The notes under the pieces were generated by a model. That model saw only the letters and a program-made list of their open reading frames with translations, did no database searches and was not told where the DNA came from. A stretch of DNA of 23,755 nucleotides from DAHUYF01 sp035509275. Its GTDB lineage: Bacteria > Pseudomonadota > Alphaproteobacteria > ATCC43930 > CGMCC-115725. A program made the position numbers and the translations under genes. Positions 9,841 through 17,067 of this stretch are shown here, in pieces (positions within the stretch are counted from its first letter, which is position 1; the number at the start of each line of letters is the position of its first letter). The stretch lies in assembly GCA_035509275.1 (NCBI GenBank), contig DATJLU010000189.1, forward strand, positions 1 to 23,755. The letters are read 5' to 3'.

Positions 9841-9898
9841 ACCAATCCCCCGAGATTGGTCGGCCGGACGCAGCGATCGGGGTGGCTGCGTCCGGCCG
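9841..9898 (-). promoter_or_regulatory. Tandem hairpins between urtA and urtB
   Basis: On the minus strand, 8 bases past the urtA stop, a 14-bp perfect stem (9861-9874 with 9885-9898, 10-base loop) is followed at once by a second hairpin, ACCAATC (9841-9847) with GATTGGT (9854-9860). The GGGGG that could serve as the urtB ribosome-binding site lies in the loop and stem edge of the second hairpin, 4 bases of which separate it from the urtB start. Such a structure could protect the 3' end of the urtA message, thin out transcription into the permease genes, or mask the urtB start. The pairing is seen directly; the roles are inferred. Confidence 0.65.
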
Positions 9899-9906
9899 TC
9901 TTCACC

Positions 9907-11199
9907 CTAGTTCTCGTAGGATTTGTACTTGGGCACGGTACAATTCCCGCAAACCCAGGGGAAGGTCCAATCCGCCACTTTGCCCTTGTCCTCGGCAAGG
10001 TAGGGACTCCACGCATCGGCCTTGATCACCGTCTTGGTCTTCCACACGACGTCGAACTGGCCGTCTGGACGGATCTCGCCGATCATCACCGGCTTCGACA
10101 GGTGATGGTTGGTGTTCATGACCACCGTGAAACCCGACGGCGCCTTCACCTTCTGGCCGTACATCGCCTGGCGCACCGCATCGACATCCGTGGTGCCCGC
10201 CTGCATCACCGCCTGCGTCCACATCTTGAAGCCGATATAGGTCGCCTCCATCGGGTCGTTCGTCACCCGCTTGTCGTTCTTGATGAAGGTGTGCCATTCC
10301 TTGATGAACTCGGCATTGGTCGGGTTCTTCACCGACTCGAAGTAGTTCCAGGCGGCGAGATGGCCGACCAGGTTCTTGGTGTCGATGCCGGACAGCTCTT
10401 CTTCGCCGACCGAGAAGGCCACCACTGGGATGTCCGTCGCCTTGACGCCCTGATTGGCGAGCTCCTTGTAGAAGGGCACGTTGGCATCGCCGTTGATCGT
10501 CGATACCACGGCAGTCTTCTTGCCGGCCGAGGCGAACTTCTTGATCGCCGACACTTCGGTCTGCCAGTCGGAGAAGCCGAACGGCGTGTAGTTCTCCATG
10601 ATGTCGGCGTCGGTGACGCCCTTGCTGTGCAGGAAGGCGCGCAGGATCTTGTTGGTCGTGCGCGGATAGACGTAGTCGGTGCCTTCAAGCACCCAGCGCT
10701 TCACGTCGCCGCCTTCTTTGCTCATGAGGTACTCGACCGCCGGGATCGCCTGCTGGTTCGGCGCGGCCCCCGTGTAGAAGACGTTGTTCGAGCTCTCCTC
10801 GCCCTCGTACTGCACGGGATAGAAGAGCAGCCCGTTCAGCTCCTCGAACACCGGCAACACCGATTTGCGCGACACCGAGGTCCAGCAGCCGAACACCACC
10901 GCGACCTTGTCCTTCTCGAGCAGCTCGCGCGCCTTCTCGGCGAAGAGCGGCCAGTTCGAGGCCGGGTCGACCACCACCGCCTCGACCTTCTTGCCGAGCA
11001 GGCCGCCACGCTTGTTGAGGTCGTCGACCATCATCAGCACCGTGTCCTTCAAGGTCGACTCGCTGATCGCCATCGTCCCCGACAGCGAGTGCAGCACGCC
11101 GATCTTGATGGTGTCTTGCGCCTGCGCCGGCGCAAGCGACGCCGCCCCCAGCATCGTACCGGCCAGGACGAGCGCTTTGGCCATATTCCGCAATGTCAT
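9907..11199 (-). CDS. urtA: Urea ABC transporter substrate-binding protein UrtA
   Basis: A 430-residue periplasmic urea-binding protein. Residues 1-27 form a signal peptide (cleavage after AQA), and the mature protein starts QDTIKIGVLHSLSGTMAISE, a typical UrtA opening. Further family segments are VFGCWTSVSRKSVLPVFE (about 102-119), LLFYPVQYEGEE and LEGTDYVYPRTTN. The start at 11199 has a good ribosome-binding site, GGGGAGG, on the minus strand 5 bases upstream. It ends in a short tail with a CGNC pair that could form a disulfide. It is the first gene of the cluster, with its promoter in the 691-bp region divergent from the porin. Confidence 0.96.
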   Translation of the reverse strand: MTLRNMAKALVLAGTMLGAASLAPAQAQDTIKIGVLHSLSGTMAISESTLKDTVLMMVDDLNKRGGLLGKKVEAVVVDPASNWPLFAEKARELLEKDKVAVVFGCWTSVSRKSVLPVFEELNGLLFYPVQYEGEESSNNVFYTGAAPNQQAIPAVEYLMSKEGGDVKRWVLEGTDYVYPRTTNKILRAFLHSKGVTDADIMENYTPFGFSDWQTEVSAIKKFASAGKKTAVVSTINGDANVPFYKELANQGVKATDIPVVAFSVGEEELSGIDTKNLVGHLAAWNYFESVKNPTNAEFIKEWHTFIKNDKRVTNDPMEATYIGFKMWTQAVMQAGTTDVDAVRQAMYGQKVKAPSGFTVVMNTNHHLSKPVMIGEIRPDGQFDVVWKTKTVIKADAWSPYLAEDKGKVADWTFPWVCGNCTVPKYKSYEN

Positions 11200-11332
11200 C
11201 GGGCCTCCCCATTGGCAACCGGGCAAGACGGCAGTCCTGCCTCTTGCGCAGCGATGGCAAGAACCGGGCCAAGACCGCGCAAGCTTGGGACTCACTCGCT
11301 TTGCCGGCTTTGGGCGCGGGTTTGAGCGAGGT

Positions 11333-11349
11333 CGATGTACACAACATCG
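11333..11349. promoter_or_regulatory. 17-bp dyad upstream of urtA, possible operator
   Basis: CGATGT (11333-11338) and ACATCG (11344-11349) form a perfect 6-bp inverted repeat with a 5-bp ACACA spacer, 134 bases upstream of the urtA start. A second small palindrome, TTTGCGCAAA, lies at 11365-11374. The sizes fit dimeric regulator sites, but no matching regulator gene is adjacent and no protein can be named. A weak sigma-70-like pair for urtA (TTGTTA, 17 bases, AATAGT on the minus strand, about 11360-11388) overlaps this area. Confidence 0.4.
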
Positions 11350-11479
11350 GGCGATTGACTATTTTTTGCGCAAACCTGCTTAACAACCGACCGCAAAATC
11401 GCTTGATGATTTGGTGCTCATCCCGCCCAGTTATTCATCAGACATGGCAGCCCCAATTCGGAAATCGCGCCCATTTCGG

Positions 11480-11495
11480 TGGCACATGGCTTGCA
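11480..11495 (+). promoter_or_regulatory. Sigma-54 (-24/-12) promoter element
   Basis: TGGCAC-ATGGC-TTGCA matches the sigma-54 consensus TGGCAC-N5-TTGCA at every fixed position with exact spacing. It lies in the intergenic region between the divergent urtA and porin genes and points at the porin, predicting a start near 11507 and a leader of about 380 bases. Sigma-54 promoters typically serve nitrogen-limitation genes through activators such as NtrC. A possible upstream activator dyad, AAATC-N7-GATTT, lies at 11396-11412, about 70 bp upstream, but it is not an NtrC consensus. No comparable element facing urtA was found. Confidence 0.7.
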
Positions 11496-11890
11496 TTTCG
11501 TGCGTTGAGGCATCTCGGGGGGGCCAGCGGTCGTGTCGCGGGGTGCAGAGAGGCAATCGCGAGGGGGGACCGGCGGCCAATGGTGAGAGCGTCATCCCGT
11601 AGGCGGCCGGCGCTCTGGCCGATGCTGGCGCCGTCGCGGGGCACCGTCGCCGCCCGAGCCATCGGGCCTGGCTCGCCGGCACTCTTTGTCTGCGCCCGAT
11701 CAATAGAAATTTCGGAATATCGCCGTGCCCGGAAGACAGTGGCACGCCGGACACGCTGTCAGAAAAAACAACCGCAGCGCGAGGTTGTGCGTTGGCTGCG
11801 GCGATGCCGATCCGCTAATTCCTTTCATGGGTTTTTTATTTTGCGGCCCCGTGGCCATTAGTTGACCACCAACAATCAACGAGGTGAAGG

Positions 11891-13171
11891 ATGACCCGCC
11901 GTACCTTGAACAGCGTCCCCTGTGCGACGCTTCTGGCCTTTGGCGTCGCCGCAGCGGCGAGCCTGCCGGCGTATGCCGATGACCAAACCTCGGCGGTACA
12001 AACGGCGCAGGCGGCTCCGGCGCAGGCTGCCCCGGCGCCGGCCGCTCCGGCACCCGCGGCGCCTGCCGCGCCGACATCGAATGCGATGACGACCCCGGCG
12101 CTGACCGGGCCGCTCGCCGCCAATCCCAACCCGCTCAAATTCGACCAGGAGCCGCTCAGCCAGTTTCTCGGCCCGATTTACGTGACCGGTGTCTTGAGCG
12201 GCCTCGGCATGGCGCAGACCAATCCGGTCAGCAGCGACAAGACCTTTCACGGCGACATCAGCAACGGCCAGGTGATCGTCCAGAATACGACCGGCCTGGT
12301 GCAGTTCTATGCGCAGGCCGGCATCTATTCGATCCCGGCTCTCGGCACGCCTTACGTCACCGCCAAGAACACCAATAGCGACTTCTTCGGACCCTTGCCG
12401 GTGGGCTATCTCAAGCTGGCGCCGACCGACAGCTTCTCGGTCCAGGCCGGCAAGCTGCCGACGCTGATCGGCGCCGAATACACCTTCACGTTCCAGAATA
12501 TGAATATCGAGCGTGGTCTTCTGTGGAACCAGGAGCCCGCCATCAGCGACGGCGTCCAGGCCAACTATACGGTGGGGCCCCTCGCCTTTTCGGTCTCCTA
12601 CAATGACGGCTTCTACTCCGGCAACTACAACTGGCTGACGGGAGCAGCCACCTGGACGATCAACACCAGCAACACGCTGGAGGTGGTCGGGGGCGGCAAT
12701 TTCGGCACCACGTCGATGAACACGCTGGCGACGCCGATCGCGCAGAGCAACAGCGACATCTTCAACATCATCTACACCTACACCTCGGCGCCCTGGACGA
12801 TCACGCCCTATTTCCAGTACACGAACGTGCCGAAGAACACGGCGCTCGGCATTACGCATGACGCGCAGACCTATGGCGGCGCGGTGCTCGCCAGCTACGC
12901 CTTCACCGACACCTTCAGCCTTGCCGGCCGCGCCGAGATCATCGGCTCGACCGGAAGCACGACGGACGGTTCGCCCAGCCTCATCTTCGGGCCGGGCAGC
13001 GAAGCCTGGTCGCTGACGCTGACGCCGACCTATCAGAAGAGCATCTTCTTCGTGCGCGGCGAGGCATCCTATGTCGGGGCCAGCAGCACCAGCGGCGGCC
13101 TCGCCTTCGGCCACACCGGCAGAACCAACGACCAGGAGCGCTTCCTGACCGAAGTCGGCATCGTGTTCTGA
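11891..13171 (+). CDS. Outer membrane beta-barrel porin
   Basis: A 426-residue secreted protein. Residues 1-29 are a signal peptide (SLPAYA then DD), followed by an Ala/Pro low-complexity linker (about 40-62) and, from about 85, a Ser/Thr/Gly/aromatic-rich region with alternating hydrophobic strands that ends in EVGIVF. The terminal Phe is the usual outer membrane assembly signal. It resembles the OmpL-like putative porin-2 (BBP2) group. The start has a GAGGTGAAGG site just upstream. It is divergent from urtA and carries a sigma-54 element far upstream, so it may admit urea or short amides through the outer membrane under nitrogen limitation, like the FmdC-type porins. The substrate is inferred from context. 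Confidence 0.8.
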   Translation: MTRRTLNSVPCATLLAFGVAAAASLPAYADDQTSAVQTAQAAPAQAAPAPAAPAPAAPAAPTSNAMTTPALTGPLAANPNPLKFDQEPLSQFLGPIYVTGVLSGLGMAQTNPVSSDKTFHGDISNGQVIVQNTTGLVQFYAQAGIYSIPALGTPYVTAKNTNSDFFGPLPVGYLKLAPTDSFSVQAGKLPTLIGAEYTFTFQNMNIERGLLWNQEPAISDGVQANYTVGPLAFSVSYNDGFYSGNYNWLTGAATWTINTSNTLEVVGGGNFGTTSMNTLATPIAQSNSDIFNIIYTYTSAPWTITPYFQYTNVPKNTALGITHDAQTYGGAVLASYAFTDTFSLAGRAEIIGSTGSTTDGSPSLIFGPGSEAWSLTLTPTYQKSIFFVRGEASYVGASSTSGGLAFGHTGRTNDQERFLTEVGIVF

Positions 13172-13205
13172 CGCGTCAAATACACGCCACGTCATATCGG
13201 CGACA

Positions 13206-13281
13206 CCCCACCTCACCCACCCGCTACGCGGGTCCCCCCTCTCCGCCCCATTGGGGCGGAGAGGGTTGGGGTGAGGTGGGG
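13206..13281. repeat. Large nested palindrome between convergent genes
   Basis: The outer arms CCCCACCTCACCC (13206-13218) and GGGTGAGGTGGGG (13269-13281) are perfect 13-bp inverted repeats. Inside lie a perfect 14-bp hairpin with almost no loop (13237-13250 with 13252-13265) and a small ACCCGC-TAC-GCGGGT hairpin (13219-13233). It sits 34 bases past the porin stop and 66 bases before the end of the convergent DUF1614 gene, so it may terminate from both sides. A related element is at 16950-17058, so it is probably a dispersed repeat rather than a dedicated terminator. Confidence 0.7.
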
Positions 13282-13347
13282 TGGGTCGCAGATTTTTACT
13301 TGCCAATGAGAGCGTCGACGCCGTAACCGCAGTCGAGGCGTCGTCGT

Positions 13348-14070
13348 TCACGCCGCGCGTTGCGCTTCTTCCGGCCTGCCGGGGAGGCTGGCCAGAAGCA
13401 CGGCCAGAATTCCCGTCAGGAAGACGCCGTCGAAGGTGCCGGCGCCGCCGATCGAGGCGACGGGCGCGCCGAGCCCTTGCACCTTCGCGAGATTGAGCAG
13501 ATCGGCGCCGACGAGCGTGCCGACGCTGCCGCTGACATAGGCGATGACGGCGGCATGGCGGCGCGACAGCAGCAGCGCGACCACCGCGGTAACCGCGGGT
13601 GGAACGAAGGTCGGAATGGCGATGCCGAGCCCGGCGACGGGATAGGCCAGCAGGTGAACGATCGCCGCAACCAGCACGGTGGCGACGATGATCTGGAGCC
13701 AGAGCCGGCTCTTGAGGAAGAGATAGAGCGAGAGGGCCATCGGCACCAGCGCACCGCCCACATTCACCGCGATCACCGTGCCGGGCCAGTCCACCACCAC
13801 CGGCACCACGTAGTGCATGCCGAAGAACGCGATCTCCCGCCCCGACAGGACCTGGCGCGCCGGCAGTTGCGCCACCGGGATGTTGAGATAGCTGCCGAGC
13901 AGCGAGGCGAGCAGCACCAGCATCGCGGCAAGCGGGCTGATGCCGAGGCGGAGATAGGCGTAGCGCAGCACGCCGATGAACAGCATTGCCGCCACCAGCA
14001 GGAAGATACCGGCAAAGATCGAGAAGAACGGCAGCGGCAGCGGCAGGTAGTTGAGTCTGGATACGTCCAT
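13348..14070 (-). CDS. DUF1614 family integral membrane protein
   Basis: A 240-residue protein with about seven hydrophobic helices and few charged residues. The C-terminal half has the family signature YVSGSVGTLVGADLLNL followed by GAPVASIGGAGTFDGVFLTG (about 185-220), which marks DUF1614. Its function is not known. I prefer the ATG at 14070 (MDVSRLNYLPL), which has a GGGGTG stretch upstream; other in-frame starts at 14109 and 14127 would add a polar stretch without a clear ribosome-binding site. It lies 88 bases after the metallophosphoesterase gene on the same strand and converges on the porin. Confidence 0.82.
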   Translation of the reverse strand: MDVSRLNYLPLPLPFFSIFAGIFLLVAAMLFIGVLRYAYLRLGISPLAAMLVLLASLLGSYLNIPVAQLPARQVLSGREIAFFGMHYVVPVVVDWPGTVIAVNVGGALVPMALSLYLFLKSRLWLQIIVATVLVAAIVHLLAYPVAGLGIAIPTFVPPAVTAVVALLLSRRHAAVIAYVSGSVGTLVGADLLNLAKVQGLGAPVASIGGAGTFDGVFLTGILAVLLASLPGRPEEAQRAA

Positions 14071-14158
14071 GGCGCCGCACCCCGGCATGCGCTGCGTCTC
14101 AAAGACGTCAACGACCCGGAGCGGCACTTGTCCGCCGCCGGCAGAAGCGGCCGCCGTG

Positions 14159-15571
14159 TCAGCTTCGCCGCTGCCGCCCCTCGAGCCGCCTGCGGTCCAT
14201 CCGCACCTCCTCTGCCGCGGTGGCGCGCCCCTGATCGGTCGCGAGGAAATGCGCGAGCTTGCGCTCCTCCAGGTCCACGGTCACGTAGTCGTCCGGCGCC
14301 TTGATCTGCGGCCCGTCGCTCGCGGCGTGGTATTCGATGCGCAGCTGCGCCGCGGTGGCGATGACGCGGAGATAGCCGTAGTTCTTGTCGTCGTAGCTCT
14401 CGAAGGTGACCTGGTCGAGCTTTCCCTTGGCCTCTTGCAGCACCTGCGGGACGCGGATCGGCGCGCTGCCCTTGCGTGCCAGCAATTGAACATTGTGGCC
14501 GAGATTGCCGCAGGAGACATAGGGGATCTGCGTTCCGTCGCGCCGCGTCCGGGTGAAGCGCTGGTAGTTGTGGACATGCCCCGCCAGCACCGCATGCGGC
14601 CAGATTCCGGCCTTGTCGCAGACCGCGTCCATCTGCGCCAGCATGTCAACGCTCCAGCCGTGGCGCGAGCCGGCCTGGCTCGCGGTATAAGGCGGGTGGT
14701 GGTGCGCGAAGAGGAGCGCGCCCTGATAGTTTTGTTGTTTGACCCGATCGAGCGCGGCGGCAAGGAAGTCAAGCTGCCACTTGCTGCAGGCGCCGAGAGC
14801 GGGGTCGGAGATGACGCCGGGATCCTCCAGCATGTTGCTGTAGAAGGCGAGAATGCGCACGAACGGCGCCTCGAAGGTGAAGAAGACGCCGGGCTGGATT
14901 TGCGCCGTGCGCGACAAGCTGCCGGCATCGGGCGAGATGCCGAAACCCTGGGCGCAGAAATTCCGCACGAACGCCGCGAGGCTTTTGGTGTGCGCCTCCG
15001 GCGCCACCATGCCGTCATGATTGCCGGCGCAGGCCAGGATCGGCGCGGGATAGTCGCGGTAGGGCTCGTAGAACTGGTCGTAATAGTATTGCGCCTCGCC
15101 GAAGCTATAGACGATGTCGCCGAGCATGAAGTGAAATTGCGGCACCTCCTTGGGATCGCTCTCCTCGAAGTCGCTCACCAGCTTGTCGGCGACCTCGTTC
15201 TGGTGCTCGGGCGAGCGCGTGCTGCCGCAATCGCCGCCGGAATGGAAGACGATCTGGCCGCGTTGGGTGATGGCATCGACCGCAGCGCTGTCGCCGCCCA
15301 GCACCTGGGTCAAGGTCAGCGTCGGCTCGGTGCCGCCGCGCGGCCGATCGAAGCGCAAGGGCTTGATTTTGTGCTCGCGGTTAAGCTGGTCGATCTCCTT
15401 GTAGGCCGCGGTGTCCGACGCATGCTTGATGCGGAACACCGCCGGGTCCGGCGTCGGCTGCGGCTGGGCGAAAACGGGATGCCCGACCTGGCGCGACGTG
15501 GCGCTCCCCGCTCCCCTCGCGGGCGGCGCCCCGCCGCCACGCTTTTTCCTGCCGCTTGCCTTGCGCGCCAT
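14159..15571 (-). CDS. Purple-acid-phosphatase-like metallophosphoesterase
   Basis: A 470-residue calcineurin-like phosphoesterase. The dinuclear-metal motifs appear in order: GGDCG (112-116), GDIVY (151-155), GNHDG (183-187), FAHHHPPY (288-295) and GHVHNYQR (331-338). The GDxxY and GHVHxY(Q/E)R forms point to the purple acid phosphatase branch. The first 40 residues are basic and Ala/Gly/Pro-rich without a clear signal peptide, so location is uncertain. The start at 15571 has AGGAGG and AGGAG sites close upstream. The substrate is unknown. It may belong to the minus-strand group with DUF1614 below and the binding protein above, but a 122-base gap with a hairpin separates it from the latter. 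Confidence 0.88.
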   Translation of the reverse strand: MARKASGRKKRGGGAPPARGAGSATSRQVGHPVFAQPQPTPDPAVFRIKHASDTAAYKEIDQLNREHKIKPLRFDRPRGGTEPTLTLTQVLGGDSAAVDAITQRGQIVFHSGGDCGSTRSPEHQNEVADKLVSDFEESDPKEVPQFHFMLGDIVYSFGEAQYYYDQFYEPYRDYPAPILACAGNHDGMVAPEAHTKSLAAFVRNFCAQGFGISPDAGSLSRTAQIQPGVFFTFEAPFVRILAFYSNMLEDPGVISDPALGACSKWQLDFLAAALDRVKQQNYQGALLFAHHHPPYTASQAGSRHGWSVDMLAQMDAVCDKAGIWPHAVLAGHVHNYQRFTRTRRDGTQIPYVSCGNLGHNVQLLARKGSAPIRVPQVLQEAKGKLDQVTFESYDDKNYGYLRVIATAAQLRIEYHAASDGPQIKAPDDYVTVDLEERKLAHFLATDQGRATAAEEVRMDRRRLEGRQRRS

Positions 15572-15593
15572 TCTCCTGTCCTCCTGAAACGGA

Positions 15594-15619
15594 TTCGCCG
15601 GCCACAATCAGCCGGCGAA
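15594..15619. promoter_or_regulatory. Perfect 9-bp inverted repeat upstream of the phosphoesterase
   Basis: TTCGCCGGC (15594-15602) and GCCGGCGAA (15611-15619) form a perfect dyad with an 8-base spacer, ending 22 bases before the phosphoesterase start. It could be an operator, or a leader hairpin or terminator for the upstream binding-protein transcript; no T-run follows it. The rest of the 122-base gap shows nothing clear. Confidence 0.45.
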
Positions 15620-15693
15620 GATGATCCGATGATCATTCCGTTTCATTGCAGTTTTGCGTCAGGACAGCGCGCGAGGCTGTGAGGAAATCCGGG

Positions 15694-16914
15694 CTAGCTG
15701 CGCTGCGACCAGCCCGGCACGGGGAAGATCGGCGCCAGCTCGGCATTCGCCGCCGGCAGCACCACGGTCGGCTTGGCATTGCGGATCTGCAGCACCGCCA
15801 TGCTGGTATCGGGGTTCTGTCCCTTGGCGTCGAAATGGATAGGACCGCCGATCATCACCCGCTCTTTGAGGTCGGTCGCCCTGAGCGCCTCCACCAGCGC
15901 GTCGGGCTTGCTCGAGCCGGCGCGCTTATAAGCGTCGGCGGCGATCATCACCGCTTCGAAGGAGAAGCCGATATTGAGATCGAAGGACTGGTCGGGGAAT
16001 TGCTTGTAGAACGCGGTCTCGAGCTCTTTGGTGAGCGGCTGCTTCGGGTCCATCCAGGCATTGATCGAGAAATTGTACTCGGCATATTTGCCGAGCACGG
16101 TGATGAATTGCCGCTCGTAGAAGCCCGGCGCGCCCGGGCTGATGACGCCCATCGGCGCGTAGCGCTGCTTCACCATCTCGCGGATCATCAGGATGCCGTC
16201 ATTGAGGCGCGTCACCGCGAGATGGAGATCGGCCTTGGCCGCCTTCGCTTTTGCCACCTCGACGGAGAGGTCCCGCGTCTGCGGATCGTAGCTGATCGTC
16301 TCGACGATCTTGAACGGCAGCCCGGCCTTCGGCAGCAGGGCGTTGAGACCCTTCTGATAGCCCTGGCCGAAGGTGTCGTTGATGATCATCAGCACCGCGG
16401 TCTTCGGCGCCGTGTGCGTCGCGGTGAAGAGCGCGCCCATCCATTTGAGGCTGCCCGTGCCCAGCATGATGCTGGTGGGAAAATTGCGGAAGACGAATTT
16501 GTAGCCTTGCTCGGTGATGGCGGGATCGGCGCCGATATTGATCACCATGGGGACGCCGTGCTGCTCGCAGACCTGCGCCGCCGCCGCGGTCTGGCCGCTG
16601 TCGAACGCGCCGCAGATGACATGGGCGCCGTCGCGCACCAGCCGCTCGGTCTGCGTGCGCGCGACCTCCGGCTTCGATTCCGTATCGGCGTTGAGCAGCT
16701 CGACCGGCACGCCGCGCGCCGCCATCATCTTCGCCGCCACCTCGAAGCCGCGCTGGCAGCCCTGGCCGATCAGCGCCTGGATGCCGGAGCGCGGCAGCAG
16801 CACGCCGATCTTGAGCGGCGCCATCTGCGCCCGCGCCCGCGGCGCATAGCCCACCGCCACCACGCCCGCCGCCGCGCCGAGCGCAAAATCCCGCCTGTTG
16901 ATGAGTCGTGTCAT
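15694..16914 (-). CDS. LivK-family periplasmic substrate-binding protein, Tat-type signal
   Basis: A 406-residue binding protein of the branched-chain amino acid/amide (type I periplasmic) family. The N-terminus MTRLINRRDFALGAAAGVVA has a twin-arginine RRDFAL motif and a hydrophobic segment ending near ARA-Q (residues 28-30), so Tat export is likely. The mature part begins LKIGVLLPRSGIQALIGQGC, with NADTESKPEVARTQTERLV and INDTFGQGYQKG further in. GGGAGGAA precedes the start. No permease or ATPase genes are near it, so it would have to share a transporter or have its own elsewhere. It follows an acyl-CoA ligase gene, suggesting the ligand feeds that pathway. The ligand is unknown; such proteins often bind aromatic acids or short amides. 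Confidence 0.88.
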   Translation of the reverse strand: MTRLINRRDFALGAAAGVVAVGYAPRARAQMAPLKIGVLLPRSGIQALIGQGCQRGFEVAAKMMAARGVPVELLNADTESKPEVARTQTERLVRDGAHVICGAFDSGQTAAAAQVCEQHGVPMVINIGADPAITEQGYKFVFRNFPTSIMLGTGSLKWMGALFTATHTAPKTAVLMIINDTFGQGYQKGLNALLPKAGLPFKIVETISYDPQTRDLSVEVAKAKAAKADLHLAVTRLNDGILMIREMVKQRYAPMGVISPGAPGFYERQFITVLGKYAEYNFSINAWMDPKQPLTKELETAFYKQFPDQSFDLNIGFSFEAVMIAADAYKRAGSSKPDALVEALRATDLKERVMIGGPIHFDAKGQNPDTSMAVLQIRNAKPTVVLPAANAELAPIFPVPGWSQRS

Positions 16915-16949
16915 CGCATTCCTCCCTCATTCCCTCCGCGCCCGCCTCA

Positions 16950-17058
16950 CCCCTCACCCCGACCCTCTCCCACAAGGGGAGGGGGAGCGCACCGAGTATC
17001 CCCTCTCCCCTCGTGGGAGAGGGCGGGACCCATGGCGAAGCCATGGGAGGGTGAGGGG
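16950..17058. repeat. Compound palindromic repeat between ligase and binding-protein genes
   Basis: Outer arms CCCCTCACCC (16950-16959) and GGGTGAGGGG (17049-17058) enclose CCCTCTCCCAC (16963-16973) pairing with GTGGGAGAGGG (17013-17023), and a CCCATGGC-GAA-GCCATGGG hairpin (17029-17047). The arm sequences closely resemble those of the palindrome at 13206-13281, so both belong to one intergenic repeat family. It fills most of the 153-base gap between two same-strand genes and may reduce read-through to the binding-protein gene or protect the upstream message. Confidence 0.7.
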
Positions 17059-17067
17059 GTGTTCACC

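Noticed and set aside
7452..10025. A plus-strand open frame of about 850 codons opposite urtB and urtC.
   Set aside because: It has the same antisense GC-bias composition and no domain, while the minus strand encodes complete UrtB and UrtC.
11749..11770. A second TGGCACG on the plus strand, considered as another sigma-54 site.
   Set aside because: The -12 half does not have the required TTGC at the right spacing.
11580..11861. A possible 94-codon plus-strand ORF between the sigma-54 element and the porin, preceded by a GGGGGG stretch.
   Set aside because: Its product is Arg/Ala-rich without hydrophobic or domain features. It could be a leader peptide, but nothing supports that over chance.
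11876..14080. A minus-strand open frame of about 730 codons spanning the porin and DUF1614 region.
   Set aside because: It runs antisense through a porin with signal peptide and terminal Phe, crosses the palindrome, and overlaps DUF1614 in another frame; the translation is low-complexity.
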